This document shows, one piece after another, positions 40,262 to 49,504 of a stretch of DNA of 64,000 nt (position 1 is its first letter; every line of letters begins with the position of its first letter). Location of the stretch: the NCBI GenBank assembly GCA_947460235.1, contig CANHGK010000009.1:41809-105808 (forward strand), given 5' to 3'. The notes under the pieces are model-generated. The model searched no databases, was not told where the DNA came from, and saw nothing but the letters and a program-made list of their open reading frames with translations. A program made the translations under genes and the position numbers. Source of the stretch: Paenibacillaceae bacterium. Its GTDB lineage: Bacteria > Bacillota > Bacilli > Paenibacillales > CANHGK01.

Positions 40262-41236
40262 CTAATTTGAGCGATTAATCACAAAATTAGCCAAATGAAT
40301 TAAATCGTCTCGTTCTTTTTGTGCTGGCAACTGCGCGATTCTGCTCAATGCCCTGGCAATCACTCGTTCTGCAATTTCACGTGACGTTTCAATCGTGCCT
40401 GATGTTTTAATGATTTCAATGACCTGCTTAATTGCCGATGGACTTTGGGTTTCTTTAATTACTGCAATGCCAGAAATCAACGATTCACGTAAATTTGGCA
40501 TGCGTAATGCAAGCAAAACCGGCAACGTTAAATTTCCTTGCTTCAAATCATTTCCCGGAGGTTTTCCAATTTGCTTCTCCGTCCCTGTTAAATCAAGTAA
40601 GTCATCCATGATTTGAAATGCCATACCAATGTCATAACCAATCTGATATAACAACGAAGAAACGACTTCATCCGCACCAGCTGCCATCGAACCGAGTTGA
40701 CAACTTACCGCAATTAATAAGGCAGTTTTCCGTTTGATACGTCTCCAATATTCAATTAATGGCTGATTCAAATCAAAAAAACGACGCATTTGTGCAAACT
40801 CACCGCGGCACATGTGAACAATTGATAAACTTAATATTTGATGCAATTGCGGATTACGAATCGTGCATGCAATTCGAAGCGCATGTGCAAAAATAAAATC
40901 ACCGGTATACATCGCGGTACGTGCATCCCACTTTGCCATCACCGTTAATTGCCCACGACGGGTTCTTGCTTCATCAATGACATCATCATGTACCAAAGTA
41001 GCCATATGAATCAACTCCAGAGGTACTGCAATGTTTAGTACATCAGATGATTGACGATTCCCAAATCTAGCTCCTAACAAAGCTAGCATTGGCCGAAGTC
41101 GTTTCCCACCGGCTTTTAACAAATGCGTTGCGGACTCTTTCAACGTCGTCTTTTCTTGTCCGAACACATCAAGTAACGCTTGCTCAACAGCTTTCATGTC
41201 CGATTGATAGCGCATAAATAATGAAATGACATTCAT
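40262..41236 (-). CDS. hepT: Heptaprenyl diphosphate synthase component II / polyprenyl synthetase
   Basis: GGKRLRPMLALL; HMATLVHDDVIDEARTRRG; QIMDDLLDLTG; position upstream of ndk. Confidence 0.93.
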   Translation of the reverse strand: MNVISLFMRYQSDMKAVEQALLDVFGQEKTTLKESATHLLKAGGKRLRPMLALLGARFGNRQSSDVLNIAVPLELIHMATLVHDDVIDEARTRRGQLTVMAKWDARTAMYTGDFIFAHALRIACTIRNPQLHQILSLSIVHMCRGEFAQMRRFFDLNQPLIEYWRRIKRKTALLIAVSCQLGSMAAGADEVVSSLLYQIGYDIGMAFQIMDDLLDLTGTEKQIGKPPGNDLKQGNLTLPVLLALRMPNLRESLISGIAVIKETQSPSAIKQVIEIIKTSGTIETSREIAERVIARALSRIAQLPAQKERDDLIHLANFVINRSN

Positions 41237-42108
41237 CGTTCCACCTGCAAACTGACGAACTCAGCGTCCGATCCGATGTGCGGAATATCCAGTAATGCCC
41301 CGGATTCATAGCACCGCTTCAAATACCATCGTAAATCTTCTCGTTGTTTTTCATCAAAATTATAGTCTAAACCTGCGAAGTAATCACGCCAAAATTGCTC
41401 ATCCCCACCAAGTTGTTGCTGAGAAATTTGAATAATTTTAGTTAAATCGTGAAAAGCAGCATGACAGTTTTCTTTCAATGCCTTTTGCAATATCGAAACG
41501 ACTTGCGGTTCACGTTCACTGAACCTTTTATTCACTGCCCATACCGCATATGTCATCGAACGATCTTCGAGTTTTTTCCACCACTGTCCAAGATCTGTAA
41601 TCATCATATTTAGACGAGGTTTGATTAATAATTCCAAAGCATCATCTCCAATAAGTAGTGCCGCATCATTCAAAGCGAGCATTTGATCTACATTAGGACT
41701 ACATGTCACATATTCAATGGTCACATTTGGCAACGATGAAATTAGAATTTTTAACAATTGAACCGATGTTTCAGAGGATGATGTTAACGCAATTCGCACA
41801 TGTTTCCATGTACTCAATGGTTGGTGATGCAGCAATAAAATCGATCGTACTTCACCTGGCGAAGATACCGATAGTCCCGGCAACAACTCGTAATTCATCC
41901 AATTCCTTGCATATGCCAATGATGATATTGGCGCTACATCAAGTTCATCATTTTCAAGCAATTTATTCAATTGTGTAGGTACACCTTGAACCATTTGAAC
42001 ATCGAATGCATTTTGATGTCGAAGACGCTCATCTAATCCATGAAAAAAGGGCAATACATTCACGTAATCAATTTGACCGATCCTCACTACCGTTTTTCGA
42101 CTTGTCAT
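41233..42108 (-). CDS. mqnA: Menaquinone biosynthesis protein MqnA (chorismate dehydratase, futalosine pathway)
   Basis: RIGQIDYVNVLPFFHGLD; LDVAPISSLAYARN; LIGDDAL; YAVWAVNKRF. Confidence 0.88.
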   Translation of the reverse strand: MTSRKTVVRIGQIDYVNVLPFFHGLDERLRHQNAFDVQMVQGVPTQLNKLLENDELDVAPISSLAYARNWMNYELLPGLSVSSPGEVRSILLLHHQPLSTWKHVRIALTSSSETSVQLLKILISSLPNVTIEYVTCSPNVDQMLALNDAALLIGDDALELLIKPRLNMMITDLGQWWKKLEDRSMTYAVWAVNKRFSEREPQVVSILQKALKENCHAAFHDLTKIIQISQQQLGGDEQFWRDYFAGLDYNFDEKQREDLRWYLKRCYESGALLDIPHIGSDAEFVSLQVER

Positions 42109-42715
42109 TTTCGTCCGCCCCCCACCGAGTAAATAAGGCGTGTTCGATACCCATTCGATCTAACAATTTGCCCGTTAAAAAATCTACGATGTCCATAACT
42201 GACTTCGGTTGATGATAAAATGCTGGCATAGCTGGTACAATGGAAACACCGATTCTCGATAACTTTAACATATTTTCAATATGAATCGCATGCAGGGGTG
42301 ATTCTCGAGGCACCAAAATTAACGGCCTACCCTCTTTAAGCATGACATCTGCAGTTCGTTCAAGCAAATTGCGAGATGAACCGGATGCAATATTCGACAA
42401 TGTTCCCATGGAACAAGGAACAACGACCATTCCAGCTGTCAAAAATGAACCACTTGCAATGCTTGCTCCGATATCTTTTACCGGGTGTAGTATGACGTTT
42501 GCATTTTCATTCGAGCCAATGGCTTGTAAAAAATATGCATTCCGGTCATTGATAGGCCAATTTAATTCTTCATTAATAACTCGCCAACCAGCATCAGTGA
42601 TGATTACGTGAATCGGTATCTCTGCTTTTCGCAATTCTTGGCATAATCTAACTCCATAAATTGCACCACTCGCTCCAGTAATCGCAACAACCCACGGCTT
42701 TTTTTTTGCTGTCAA
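42068..42715 (-). CDS. UbiX-family flavin prenyltransferase (MqnM-like by context)
   Basis: VVAITGASGAIYGVRLCQEL; ASGSFLTAGMVVVPCSMGTLSNIASGSS; RPLILVPRESPL. Confidence 0.93.
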   Translation of the reverse strand: MTAKKKPWVVAITGASGAIYGVRLCQELRKAEIPIHVIITDAGWRVINEELNWPINDRNAYFLQAIGSNENANVILHPVKDIGASIASGSFLTAGMVVVPCSMGTLSNIASGSSRNLLERTADVMLKEGRPLILVPRESPLHAIHIENMLKLSRIGVSIVPAMPAFYHQPKSVMDIVDFLTGKLLDRMGIEHALFTRWGADENDKSKNGSEDRSN

Positions 42716-43593
42716 AATGAACGAACCCCCAAATCAATCACGGTTCCAACAAATAAAATGATACTAATTAATCCATTCATCGTAAAAAAAGCAACTTGCA
42801 ATCGAGACATATCATTTGGTTTTAACAATGCATGCTCGTATATCAAAATCCCAATACAAATGATTGCTGAAATTAGATACCAAATATGTAAATGCATATT
42901 GACATATAACGCAATTAAACATACTGCTGTCACAAAATGAAAACCTTTGGCAATTCGAAGCGCTTGAACAACTCCGAAAACAGAAGGGATCGAGTATAAT
43001 CGTTCTGAACGATCAAACGCTTCATCCTGAGTTGCATATAAAATATCGAACCCACAAATCCATGTCGCAACAATGATAAATAAAATCCATGCTGGCAATG
43101 GCAACTCTCCGGTTACGGCTAACCAACCTCCAAGCGGAGCTAGCGCGATGGTAACGCCGAGAACAACGTGACACAGCCAAGTAAAGCGTTTTGTTAGTGA
43201 ATAGAATACAAGAAAAAACACAGCTACCGGTGATAGTGTTAAGGCAAGCGGGGCCAACTGTGAGGCCGAAACTAACATTAATAAAACCGAAAAGATACTG
43301 AACAACCAAACCGATTTTACGCTTAACAATCCGGCAGGAATTGCACGTTTGGCGGTACGCGGATTTTTCGCATCAATATGACGGTCCAAAATTCGATTAA
43401 ATCCGAACGCAGCACTACGCGCCCCTGTCATCGCAAGCAGCACCCACAAAACTTGAAGCCATGTCGGCCACCCATTACCCTCTCCAAACGTTGCAAGAAT
43501 TGTCCCAAGAAAAGCAAATGGCAATGCAAAAATCGTGTGTTCGAACTTGATCATTTCCATAAACACGCCGATTTTGTGGATAACATTACGCAT
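42712..43593 (-). CDS. UbiA-family prenyltransferase (MqnP/MenA-like)
   Basis: GARSAAFGFNRILDRHIDAKNPRTAKRAIPAG; multi-TM; second Asp motif DILYATQDEAFD. Confidence 0.92.
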   Translation of the reverse strand: MRNVIHKIGVFMEMIKFEHTIFALPFAFLGTILATFGEGNGWPTWLQVLWVLLAMTGARSAAFGFNRILDRHIDAKNPRTAKRAIPAGLLSVKSVWLFSIFSVLLMLVSASQLAPLALTLSPVAVFFLVFYSLTKRFTWLCHVVLGVTIALAPLGGWLAVTGELPLPAWILFIIVATWICGFDILYATQDEAFDRSERLYSIPSVFGVVQALRIAKGFHFVTAVCLIALYVNMHLHIWYLISAIICIGILIYEHALLKPNDMSRLQVAFFTMNGLISIILFVGTVIDLGVRSF

Positions 43594-44344
43594 TCGTATT
43601 CCCTCCGGATTCTTCCGTTTGAATATCTATAGGCTTTTGCCCCATATGTAATGCAGCAATCCCGAAATTAAGTGGAAAAACACGCACATTTTCGAGGCCT
43701 TCTTCTTCAAACCATTTCCCTAGTTCCTTGTAGTCCGGAAATGCGATCAACGACTCCGGTAACCAGCGATATTGCTCATAACTTTTAACTAACCATTTAC
43801 CCAAAAGAGGCAATACCTTTTGAAAATAAAAATAATACAATTTGCGGAACCACGTTGATGCAGGTTTACTTAATTCCAACGACACAACCCACCCGCCTGG
43901 TTTTACGACGCGTTTCATTTCACGAATCACTTGACGAATATCTGGAACGTTGCGAAGTGCAAATCCAATCGTTGCAAATTCGAACGAATGATCATCCGCC
44001 GGCAACTTCATTGCGTTTCCATTAACAAGCAATACTGTTTCTTTTAAGTTCAATTGATTAATTTTCACTTGACCAACATCGAGCATATTTTGGCTAAAAT
44101 CAAGTCCAACAACAGCACCATCTGTTGAAGCTTGTGCTAGACTAATTGTCCAATCGCATGTACCGCAGCAAACGTCAATCGCATGATCTCCTGGTTGCAC
44201 ATTCATTTGTTTCATTGCAAACTTACGCCATGCGACATGTCTGCGAAAACTGAGTACATCGTTCATCACATCGTAATGATTGGCGATGCTCTCAAATACG
44301 GAATGTACAAACTGCTCTTTTTGCTCACCTTGCATCTCGTTCAT
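43586..44344 (-). CDS. menG: Demethylmenaquinone methyltransferase (MenG/UbiE)
   Basis: IANHYDVMNDVLSFRRHVAWRKFA; AIDVCCGTCDWTISLA; GFALRNV; KPGGWVVSLE. Confidence 0.95.
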   Translation of the reverse strand: MNEMQGEQKEQFVHSVFESIANHYDVMNDVLSFRRHVAWRKFAMKQMNVQPGDHAIDVCCGTCDWTISLAQASTDGAVVGLDFSQNMLDVGQVKINQLNLKETVLLVNGNAMKLPADDHSFEFATIGFALRNVPDIRQVIREMKRVVKPGGWVVSLELSKPASTWFRKLYYFYFQKVLPLLGKWLVKSYEQYRWLPESLIAFPDYKELGKWFEEEGLENVRVFPLNFGIAALHMGQKPIDIQTEESGGNTNA

Positions 44345-45138
44345 CTCCCTAATGCTGCCGTCAATTGCGTCATCCGCTGAACCGGCTGTTCAACAAGTTG
44401 TAAAAAACGTTGTATATGTTGTGAATGTTGTTTAGCTTCATTATGATTCAATGTCTGATACCAAGCATACCAATTTTTCCATTGATCCAATACAAACGTA
44501 CTCGCTGATCCATCTAAAAACGTCACCTTTGTTGATGCCCATTGTTCTGGATACAGTAAACCTTGTTGTCTAAAAACGAATTCATCCATTAACCATTCTA
44601 ACTCTGCAAACCGATGTGATAACATGGCAAACTGTATTTTATCTTCGTCAGCCAAAAGTGCTTTGAATACATTCCATAGGACACATCGAAAACTAATTTG
44701 ATCATTCGCATAATCAGACCACTGAACTTTTACCCCATTACGAAGTTGCTCATAGCGGTGAATCTTTAATTGATTCACTTCAATAATCGAATCACATAAT
44801 TGGCTAATTGCCTCAATCTTACCGGCATTTGCAAGTAACAAATAAAAGCGACTGCTATAATAATCCCCACCGAGCACATCCGCCTGCATTTGTCTTAATG
44901 CACCAAGTGAATCTGGTTTCGGAGCGGACTCCAATCGATCGTGCATCGCCAGACCTGCTTGGATTAATTCAGTTGCAACTACATTGACCCCATCAAAACG
45001 AAATCCACCTAGCCACTTCAAGCGTAACTCGGGAATATCCGGCACATTAGTGAATTGCGAAATGGTCGGTTCCTGCATTTCCATTGCAATGATTTGATTG
45101 ATCTCCGTTTGATTCATCACTTCGTCACGTTCCTTCAT
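44341..45138 (-). CDS. hepS: Heptaprenyl diphosphate synthase component I (HepS)
   Basis: LGGDYYSSRFYLLLANAGKIEAISQLCDSIIEVNQLK; position upstream of menG; actual start may be the second Met. Confidence 0.88.
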   Translation of the reverse strand: MKERDEVMNQTEINQIIAMEMQEPTISQFTNVPDIPELRLKWLGGFRFDGVNVVATELIQAGLAMHDRLESAPKPDSLGALRQMQADVLGGDYYSSRFYLLLANAGKIEAISQLCDSIIEVNQLKIHRYEQLRNGVKVQWSDYANDQISFRCVLWNVFKALLADEDKIQFAMLSHRFAELEWLMDEFVFRQQGLLYPEQWASTKVTFLDGSASTFVLDQWKNWYAWYQTLNHNEAKQHSQHIQRFLQLVEQPVQRMTQLTAALGR

Positions 45139-45171
45139 TTAGTGCAATTATTATATCATAATCAATTTTGA

Positions 45172-45210
45172 AACAAAAACAACCGTCCGGATTTCCCCAG
45201 ACGGCTGTTT
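45172..45210 (-). terminator. Terminator of hup
   Basis: Minus strand AACAGCCGTCTGGGGAAATCCGGACGGTTGTTTTTGTTT. Confidence 0.85.
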
Positions 45211-45229
45211 CCAAAATATGTACAGATAA

Positions 45230-45502
45230 TTACTTAATCACGTCTTTCAACGCTTTCCCTGCTTTAAATGTAGGGAATTTGCTTGCAGGAATTTCGATCG
45301 CTTCCTTTGTTTGCGGGTTACGACCAGTGCGAGCTGCACGCTCTTTCACTTCGAAGTTACCAAAGCCCACTAATTGAACTTTGTCTCCGGTTTGCAATGC
45401 TTCAGTAATTGATTGAATAACTGCTTCAACAGCTTTGCCAGCGTCCTTCTTGGACAACTCAGACAATTCTGCAACCTTCGAGATAAGGTCTGTTTTGTTC
45501 AC
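45230..45502 (-). CDS. hup: DNA-binding protein HU
   Basis: [67 protein letters not shown] start with GGAGGTG SD. Confidence 0.96.
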   Translation of the reverse strand: MNKTDLISKVAELSELSKKDAGKAVEAVIQSITEALQTGDKVQLVGFGNFEVKERAARTGRNPQTKEAIEIPASKFPTFKAGKALKDVIK

Positions 45503-45568
45503 GAGATTCACCTCCCGACGAATGATAGACAATAGTCATCTGAAAACTTTGTCTTTTGAACAAGTCCT

Positions 45569-45597
45569 ATCTTAATACAGGTTTTCCTTGTTATCAA
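45569..45597 (-). promoter_or_regulatory. Putative SigA promoter of hup
   Basis: Minus strand TTGATA-N17-TAAGAT. Confidence 0.6.
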
Positions 45598-45619
45598 GCA
45601 TTATTTCTAGTAATTTCAC

Positions 45620-45678
45620 AAAAAAAACCAATCACAAACCACCTAATCTCTCAGGAGTTAGTTATGGTTGTGATTGGT
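45620..45678 (-). terminator. Terminator of spoIVA
   Basis: Minus strand CCAATCACAACC ... GGTTTGTGATTGG followed by TTTTTTTT. Confidence 0.85.
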
Positions 45679-45685
45679 GGAAAAT

Positions 45686-47164
45686 TTAAAGGATAATTGC
45701 GATTAAACCGCCAGACCCTTCGTTGATCATGCGTCCTAACGTTTCTTGTAATTTATAACGTGCATGATCTGGCAACATTGATAATTTCGCTTGAATCCCT
45801 TCTCGAACAATGGAATGTAACGATCGTCCAAAGATATCTGATTCCCAAATTTTCAATGGATCATTTTCAAAATCACGCATTAAATAGCTTACCAATTCTT
45901 CACTTTGCTTTTCAGATCCGATAATCGGTGCAAATTCCGACTCAACATCGACCCGAATCATATGAATTGAAGGCGCATTGGCACGTAGTCGAACGCCATA
46001 CCTTGGTCCTGATCGAATCAATTCTGGTTCATCCAGTGCCATATCTTCTAGCGCTGGTGGCGCGATTCCGTAACCTGTTGATTTGACCATTTCAAGTGCC
46101 CCAGCAAAATGATCATACTCCCGCTTTGCATGACTATACGTTTGCATTAAACGAAGTAAATGATCTTTGCCGCGAATTTCTTCACCAATAATTTCTGTTA
46201 ACACTTGATCATATAAATGGTCCGGTGAATTGATTTGAATTTCGGCAATCCCACTTCCAAGCTGCATGGATGAAAGGGTCGCCGTTTCGACATGATCGTC
46301 TTGATCTAAATTGGTAACGACTCGACCCACATCACGCAATCGACGAATGTCTTGAACTGTTTTTTGCACATGCTGTTCAAGATGCTTGCGTAACCAATGC
46401 GATTCTTGAAGCGCAACAACCCAACCGGGCATATGTACGTTTACTTCACTTACTGGAAATTCATATAATACTTCTCGCATTACGTGCATAATTTCATGTT
46501 CTTCGAGATGAGCAACACTTAGTGCCATGACTGGAATTTCATATTTTTCTTCCAAACGGGTACGCAATTGTTTCGTATCTTCACGATTCGGATGCTGTGT
46601 ATTCAAGATCATCAAAAATGGCTTTCCAACCGTTTTCAATTCATGCACGACACGCTCTTCTGCATCTTCATATGCTTCGCGCGGTAAGTCGGTCACAGAG
46701 CCATCGGTTGTAATAATAACACCCATTGTAGAATGCTCCATAATCACGCGACGCGTACCAATTTCAGCTGCTTCGTGAAACGGAATCGGTTCATCCGCCC
46801 ATGGCGTATTTACCATCCTTGCTCCATGTTCATCTTCATAACCTTTCGCTCCAGGTACTGCGTAGCCTACACAATCCACCAAACGAATATTCGCTGTCAG
46901 CCCTTCGCTCACCGCGATTTCAACAGCTTGATTTGGTACAAATTTTGGTTCCGTCGTCATGATCGTTCGACCCGCAGCACTTTGAGGCAATTCATCGATC
47001 GTTCGCATTCGAACAGAATCAGATCCGATATGCGGTATTACAATCATTTCCATAAAACGTTTAATAAATGTAGATTTCCCTGTCCGGACCGCACCAACGA
47101 CGCCCAAATACAATTCTCCACCCGTACGTTCCACCATATCTTGAAAAACATCTTTTCGTTCCAT
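45686..47164 (-). CDS. spoIVA: Stage IV sporulation protein A (spore coat morphogenetic ATPase)
   Basis: MERKDVFQDMVERTGGELYLGVVGAVRTGKSTFIKRFMEMIVIP. Confidence 0.98.
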   Translation of the reverse strand: MERKDVFQDMVERTGGELYLGVVGAVRTGKSTFIKRFMEMIVIPHIGSDSVRMRTIDELPQSAAGRTIMTTEPKFVPNQAVEIAVSEGLTANIRLVDCVGYAVPGAKGYEDEHGARMVNTPWADEPIPFHEAAEIGTRRVIMEHSTMGVIITTDGSVTDLPREAYEDAEERVVHELKTVGKPFLMILNTQHPNREDTKQLRTRLEEKYEIPVMALSVAHLEEHEIMHVMREVLYEFPVSEVNVHMPGWVVALQESHWLRKHLEQHVQKTVQDIRRLRDVGRVVTNLDQDDHVETATLSSMQLGSGIAEIQINSPDHLYDQVLTEIIGEEIRGKDHLLRLMQTYSHAKREYDHFAGALEMVKSTGYGIAPPALEDMALDEPELIRSGPRYGVRLRANAPSIHMIRVDVESEFAPIIGSEKQSEELVSYLMRDFENDPLKIWESDIFGRSLHSIVREGIQAKLSMLPDHARYKLQETLGRMINEGSGGLIAIIL

Positions 47165-47213
47165 GGCTATCCCTCCGCCTCACAGTTCAGTTCAACTTTT
47201 TATTGTCTAACAC

Positions 47214-47243
47214 AATCTATGGGCAAGGGCATTCCGTTATGAC
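47214..47243 (-). promoter_or_regulatory. Putative SigE-type promoter of spoIVA
   Basis: Minus strand GTCATAA-N15-CATAGATT. Confidence 0.45.
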
Positions 47244-47325
47244 TGTTAAAACAAAAAAAAGACATGCTGATTTGAAACGTGACTTATCACATTCACGCGC
47301 AAACCGGCATATCTTCATTTAAAAG

Positions 47326-48069
47326 CTATTTTATTACTGGGATCGGTTCATTATTTTTCAATTCATACGGAACTGACAGAACGGGTACAAAAAATGAATG
47401 ATCAACCAGCAACGTCCGAAGGTCTTTGGTATTCATAGCGTCTTTTTTTCCATTGGCAGTCAAGGTCTGCATTTGTTTCATAATCTCCGGTGCATAATCA
47501 ATAGATACCGTGCCATCTTCATCCATCATTAAACCAAGAAACTGTGAACTATAACGACTTTTAATTTGCTTTGCATCTGTTTTCAATAATTGATAATCGA
47601 TCGAATAATATCCATTATCTAAATCAATATCAATCGGCAGTTCGCCGCGCGCTTGTTTATACACATTGACTAACTGCTGAATTTCACCGATATCTTGCAC
47701 CGCTACTAAATCAAATAATTTAACTGTCGGTTTCGTCTCCACATCAACGAGCACATAAACGAATGTGCCACCTTTTTCATATGCTGTCGTTGGAATGTTC
47801 CCCAAATAACCGCCGCGCATCAACTGGTTAAAATCGATCACATATTTCTCAAAAATCGGCGTATCCATTGGTTTCGTTTTTATTGGCAACACACCTGTTT
47901 TATCATGAAAATCATTAATTGCTTGTTGAACGAGCACCATTGATTCCTTCACTTGAATCGGCGATTCTTGGACGATTTGGTTTTTATACATACAACCGCT
48001 TGTTAATGAAACCAGTAGCATAACAAAAAGTATCAAGCGAACCATCCGAAACTTATGCAAGCCAATCAT
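47326..48069 (-). CDS. Lipoprotein, YphF-like by position
   Basis: Signal peptide with lipobox LTSGC; located beside spoIVA as yphF in B. subtilis. Confidence 0.75.
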   Translation of the reverse strand: MIGLHKFRMVRLILFVMLLVSLTSGCMYKNQIVQESPIQVKESMVLVQQAINDFHDKTGVLPIKTKPMDTPIFEKYVIDFNQLMRGGYLGNIPTTAYEKGGTFVYVLVDVETKPTVKLFDLVAVQDIGEIQQLVNVYKQARGELPIDIDLDNGYYSIDYQLLKTDAKQIKSRYSSQFLGLMMDEDGTVSIDYAPEIMKQMQTLTANGKKDAMNTKDLRTLLVDHSFFVPVLSVPYELKNNEPIPVIK

Positions 48070-48421
48070 CCTCCTCTACACCTTGTTTCAACCGCTCAAG
48101 TTGCTTTCGAACAATCGATTTTAATTTATCTTCCGGAATTTGAACCGTTACTTCTTTACACACTTTGGTCTGACAAGCTAGACGGATCCCTTGCTCCAAT
48201 AGTGGACCAAGTTTTAATTCCTCTGCTCGTGTCGGCGCATTGACAGCGGATGAATCATTAATTTCAATTTTACACATCAAGCAACCTGCAACACCTTTAC
48301 ACCGCGTCGGGATGAGTACTTTGGCTTTCGCGGATAATTCCAAAATCGAACGATGACTTGGTGCTGCGATCGATTTGCCACCAGGTTGAAATGTAACCAT
48401 TGGCACATTCGACTGTTTCAA
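48053..48421 (-). CDS. 2Fe-2S ferredoxin-like protein (first)
   Basis: CKGVAGCLMC ... LACQTKV cluster-binding pattern. Confidence 0.88.
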   Translation of the reverse strand: MKQSNVPMVTFQPGGKSIAAPSHRSILELSAKAKVLIPTRCKGVAGCLMCKIEINDSSAVNAPTRAEELKLGPLLEQGIRLACQTKVCKEVTVQIPEDKLKSIVRKQLERLKQGVEEDDWLA

Positions 48422-48464
48422 AACGATATCACCTCCTACAAAACAATAAATCTGTCACTTTACA

Positions 48465-48767
48465 TTAAAAATATGGCTTGTGTATCACATGAATTGCACC
48501 TTCATTGGAACTGACTTTCAATTGACATGCAAGTCGGTATCCTTCATTTAATTCTTCTTCCGTCAACCGATCCCATTCCGCATCACTCGCTTCAGACAAA
48601 AGCGATAAACCTTCGGTCACCAAACATCTGCATCTTGCACATGATCCTCGTGTACACGAAAATCCCCATTCAACATCTGCCTTAATCATCGCATCCAGAA
48701 CAGTCCAACCAGTCGGTACATTGAGTTCAAATGTCCCTTTGCGGTTCGTAACTTGCATGAAAAACAC
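48465..48767 (-). CDS. 2Fe-2S ferredoxin-like protein (second)
   Basis: CTRGSCARCRC ... LACQLKV cluster-binding pattern. Confidence 0.88.
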   Translation of the reverse strand: MFFMQVTNRKGTFELNVPTGWTVLDAMIKADVEWGFSCTRGSCARCRCLVTEGLSLLSEASDAEWDRLTEEELNEGYRLACQLKVSSNEGAIHVIHKPYF

Positions 48768-48790
48768 TCCTTATCTTGATCCATTCCTTA

Positions 48791-48961
48791 TTAAAAAATG
48801 ACATAAACCATTAAAAAAAATGCCGGGATGAGTAATGTCCACGAAATAATGGTTAACACCCTACCCACTGCACTCGGACCCATGTTGCGTGCGATGCGGA
48901 TCAAAATTGCAGCAACTGCCATACATGCAAGACAAACAAATGAAGCCATTTCTTTACCCAA
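48791..48961 (-). CDS. Small membrane protein, DUF2768/YphE-like
   Basis: 56-aa translation MGKEMASFVCLACMAVAAILIRIARNMGPSAVGRVLTIISWTLLIPAFFLMVYVIF, TTG start with GGAGGG SD; not listed in ORF track. Confidence 0.75.
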   Translation of the reverse strand: MGKEMASFVCLACMAVAAILIRIARNMGPSAVGRVLTIISWTLLIPAFFLMVYVIF

Positions 48962-49024
48962 GACAAACCCTCCACATCAATAAAAATAACTACGATTATT
49001 GTAACACATTTTTTAGTGCATAAA

Positions 49025-49115
49025 AAAATGCGTTGCCATATTGAACTTCTCCTCGAGGAGTGGACACTTCGAAAAAGTGTACAAACCAGCGTGAGATTCA
49101 AAGGCAACGCATTTT
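49025..49115 (-). other. Large branched intergenic inverted-repeat structure downstream of spoVIF-like gene
   Basis: 13-bp perfect arms AAAATGCGTTGCC/GGCAACGCATTTT 65 nt apart, enclosing CTCCTCGAGGAG and ACACTTcgaaaAAGTGT hairpins. Confidence 0.75.
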
Positions 49116-49135
49116 AATTTATTTTCCCATTTAAT

Positions 49136-49423
49136 TTATCGGCCGAATTTTTTTAATAAAGATTGTATATGTGACATGCCGATCTTTTGCTTTTGAATCG
49201 TTTGAACAAGTTCTTTTACGGTGTCATCGCTCACCTGCACATCCGCAGTTTTCGCAATTTGTTTGATCAATTTACGCAGTGATTCCGGATCTTTCATGGA
49301 TTGATCATCAACCGATTTGGCAATTTTCATTAATGAATCCATATTCACCGAAGAACCGATGTTTTTTTGCAATTGTTTGAGTACTGACTTTATATCTTCA
49401 GACATGTTGAAACCTCCTATCAT
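49136..49423 (-). CDS. Stage VI sporulation protein F-like
   Basis: MSEDIKSVLKQLQKNIGSSVNMDSLMKIAKSVDDQSMKDPESLRKLIKQIAK; start probably 49408. Confidence 0.8.
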   Translation of the reverse strand: MIGGFNMSEDIKSVLKQLQKNIGSSVNMDSLMKIAKSVDDQSMKDPESLRKLIKQIAKTADVQVSDDTVKELVQTIQKQKIGMSHIQSLLKKFGR

Positions 49424-49504
49424 TCTTGGTGAAATTATCGATTCAAGCTAAGAATCATTTCCAAGTATGATATTCAATGAGGCCAATTCATGAATAGGCA
49501 AAGT

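Noticed and set aside
49424-49504. Possible sporulation sigma promoter upstream of the spoVIF-like gene (TGAATT ... CATACTT)
   Set aside because: Spacing of about 15 nt does not fit SigF/SigG well; too weak to call
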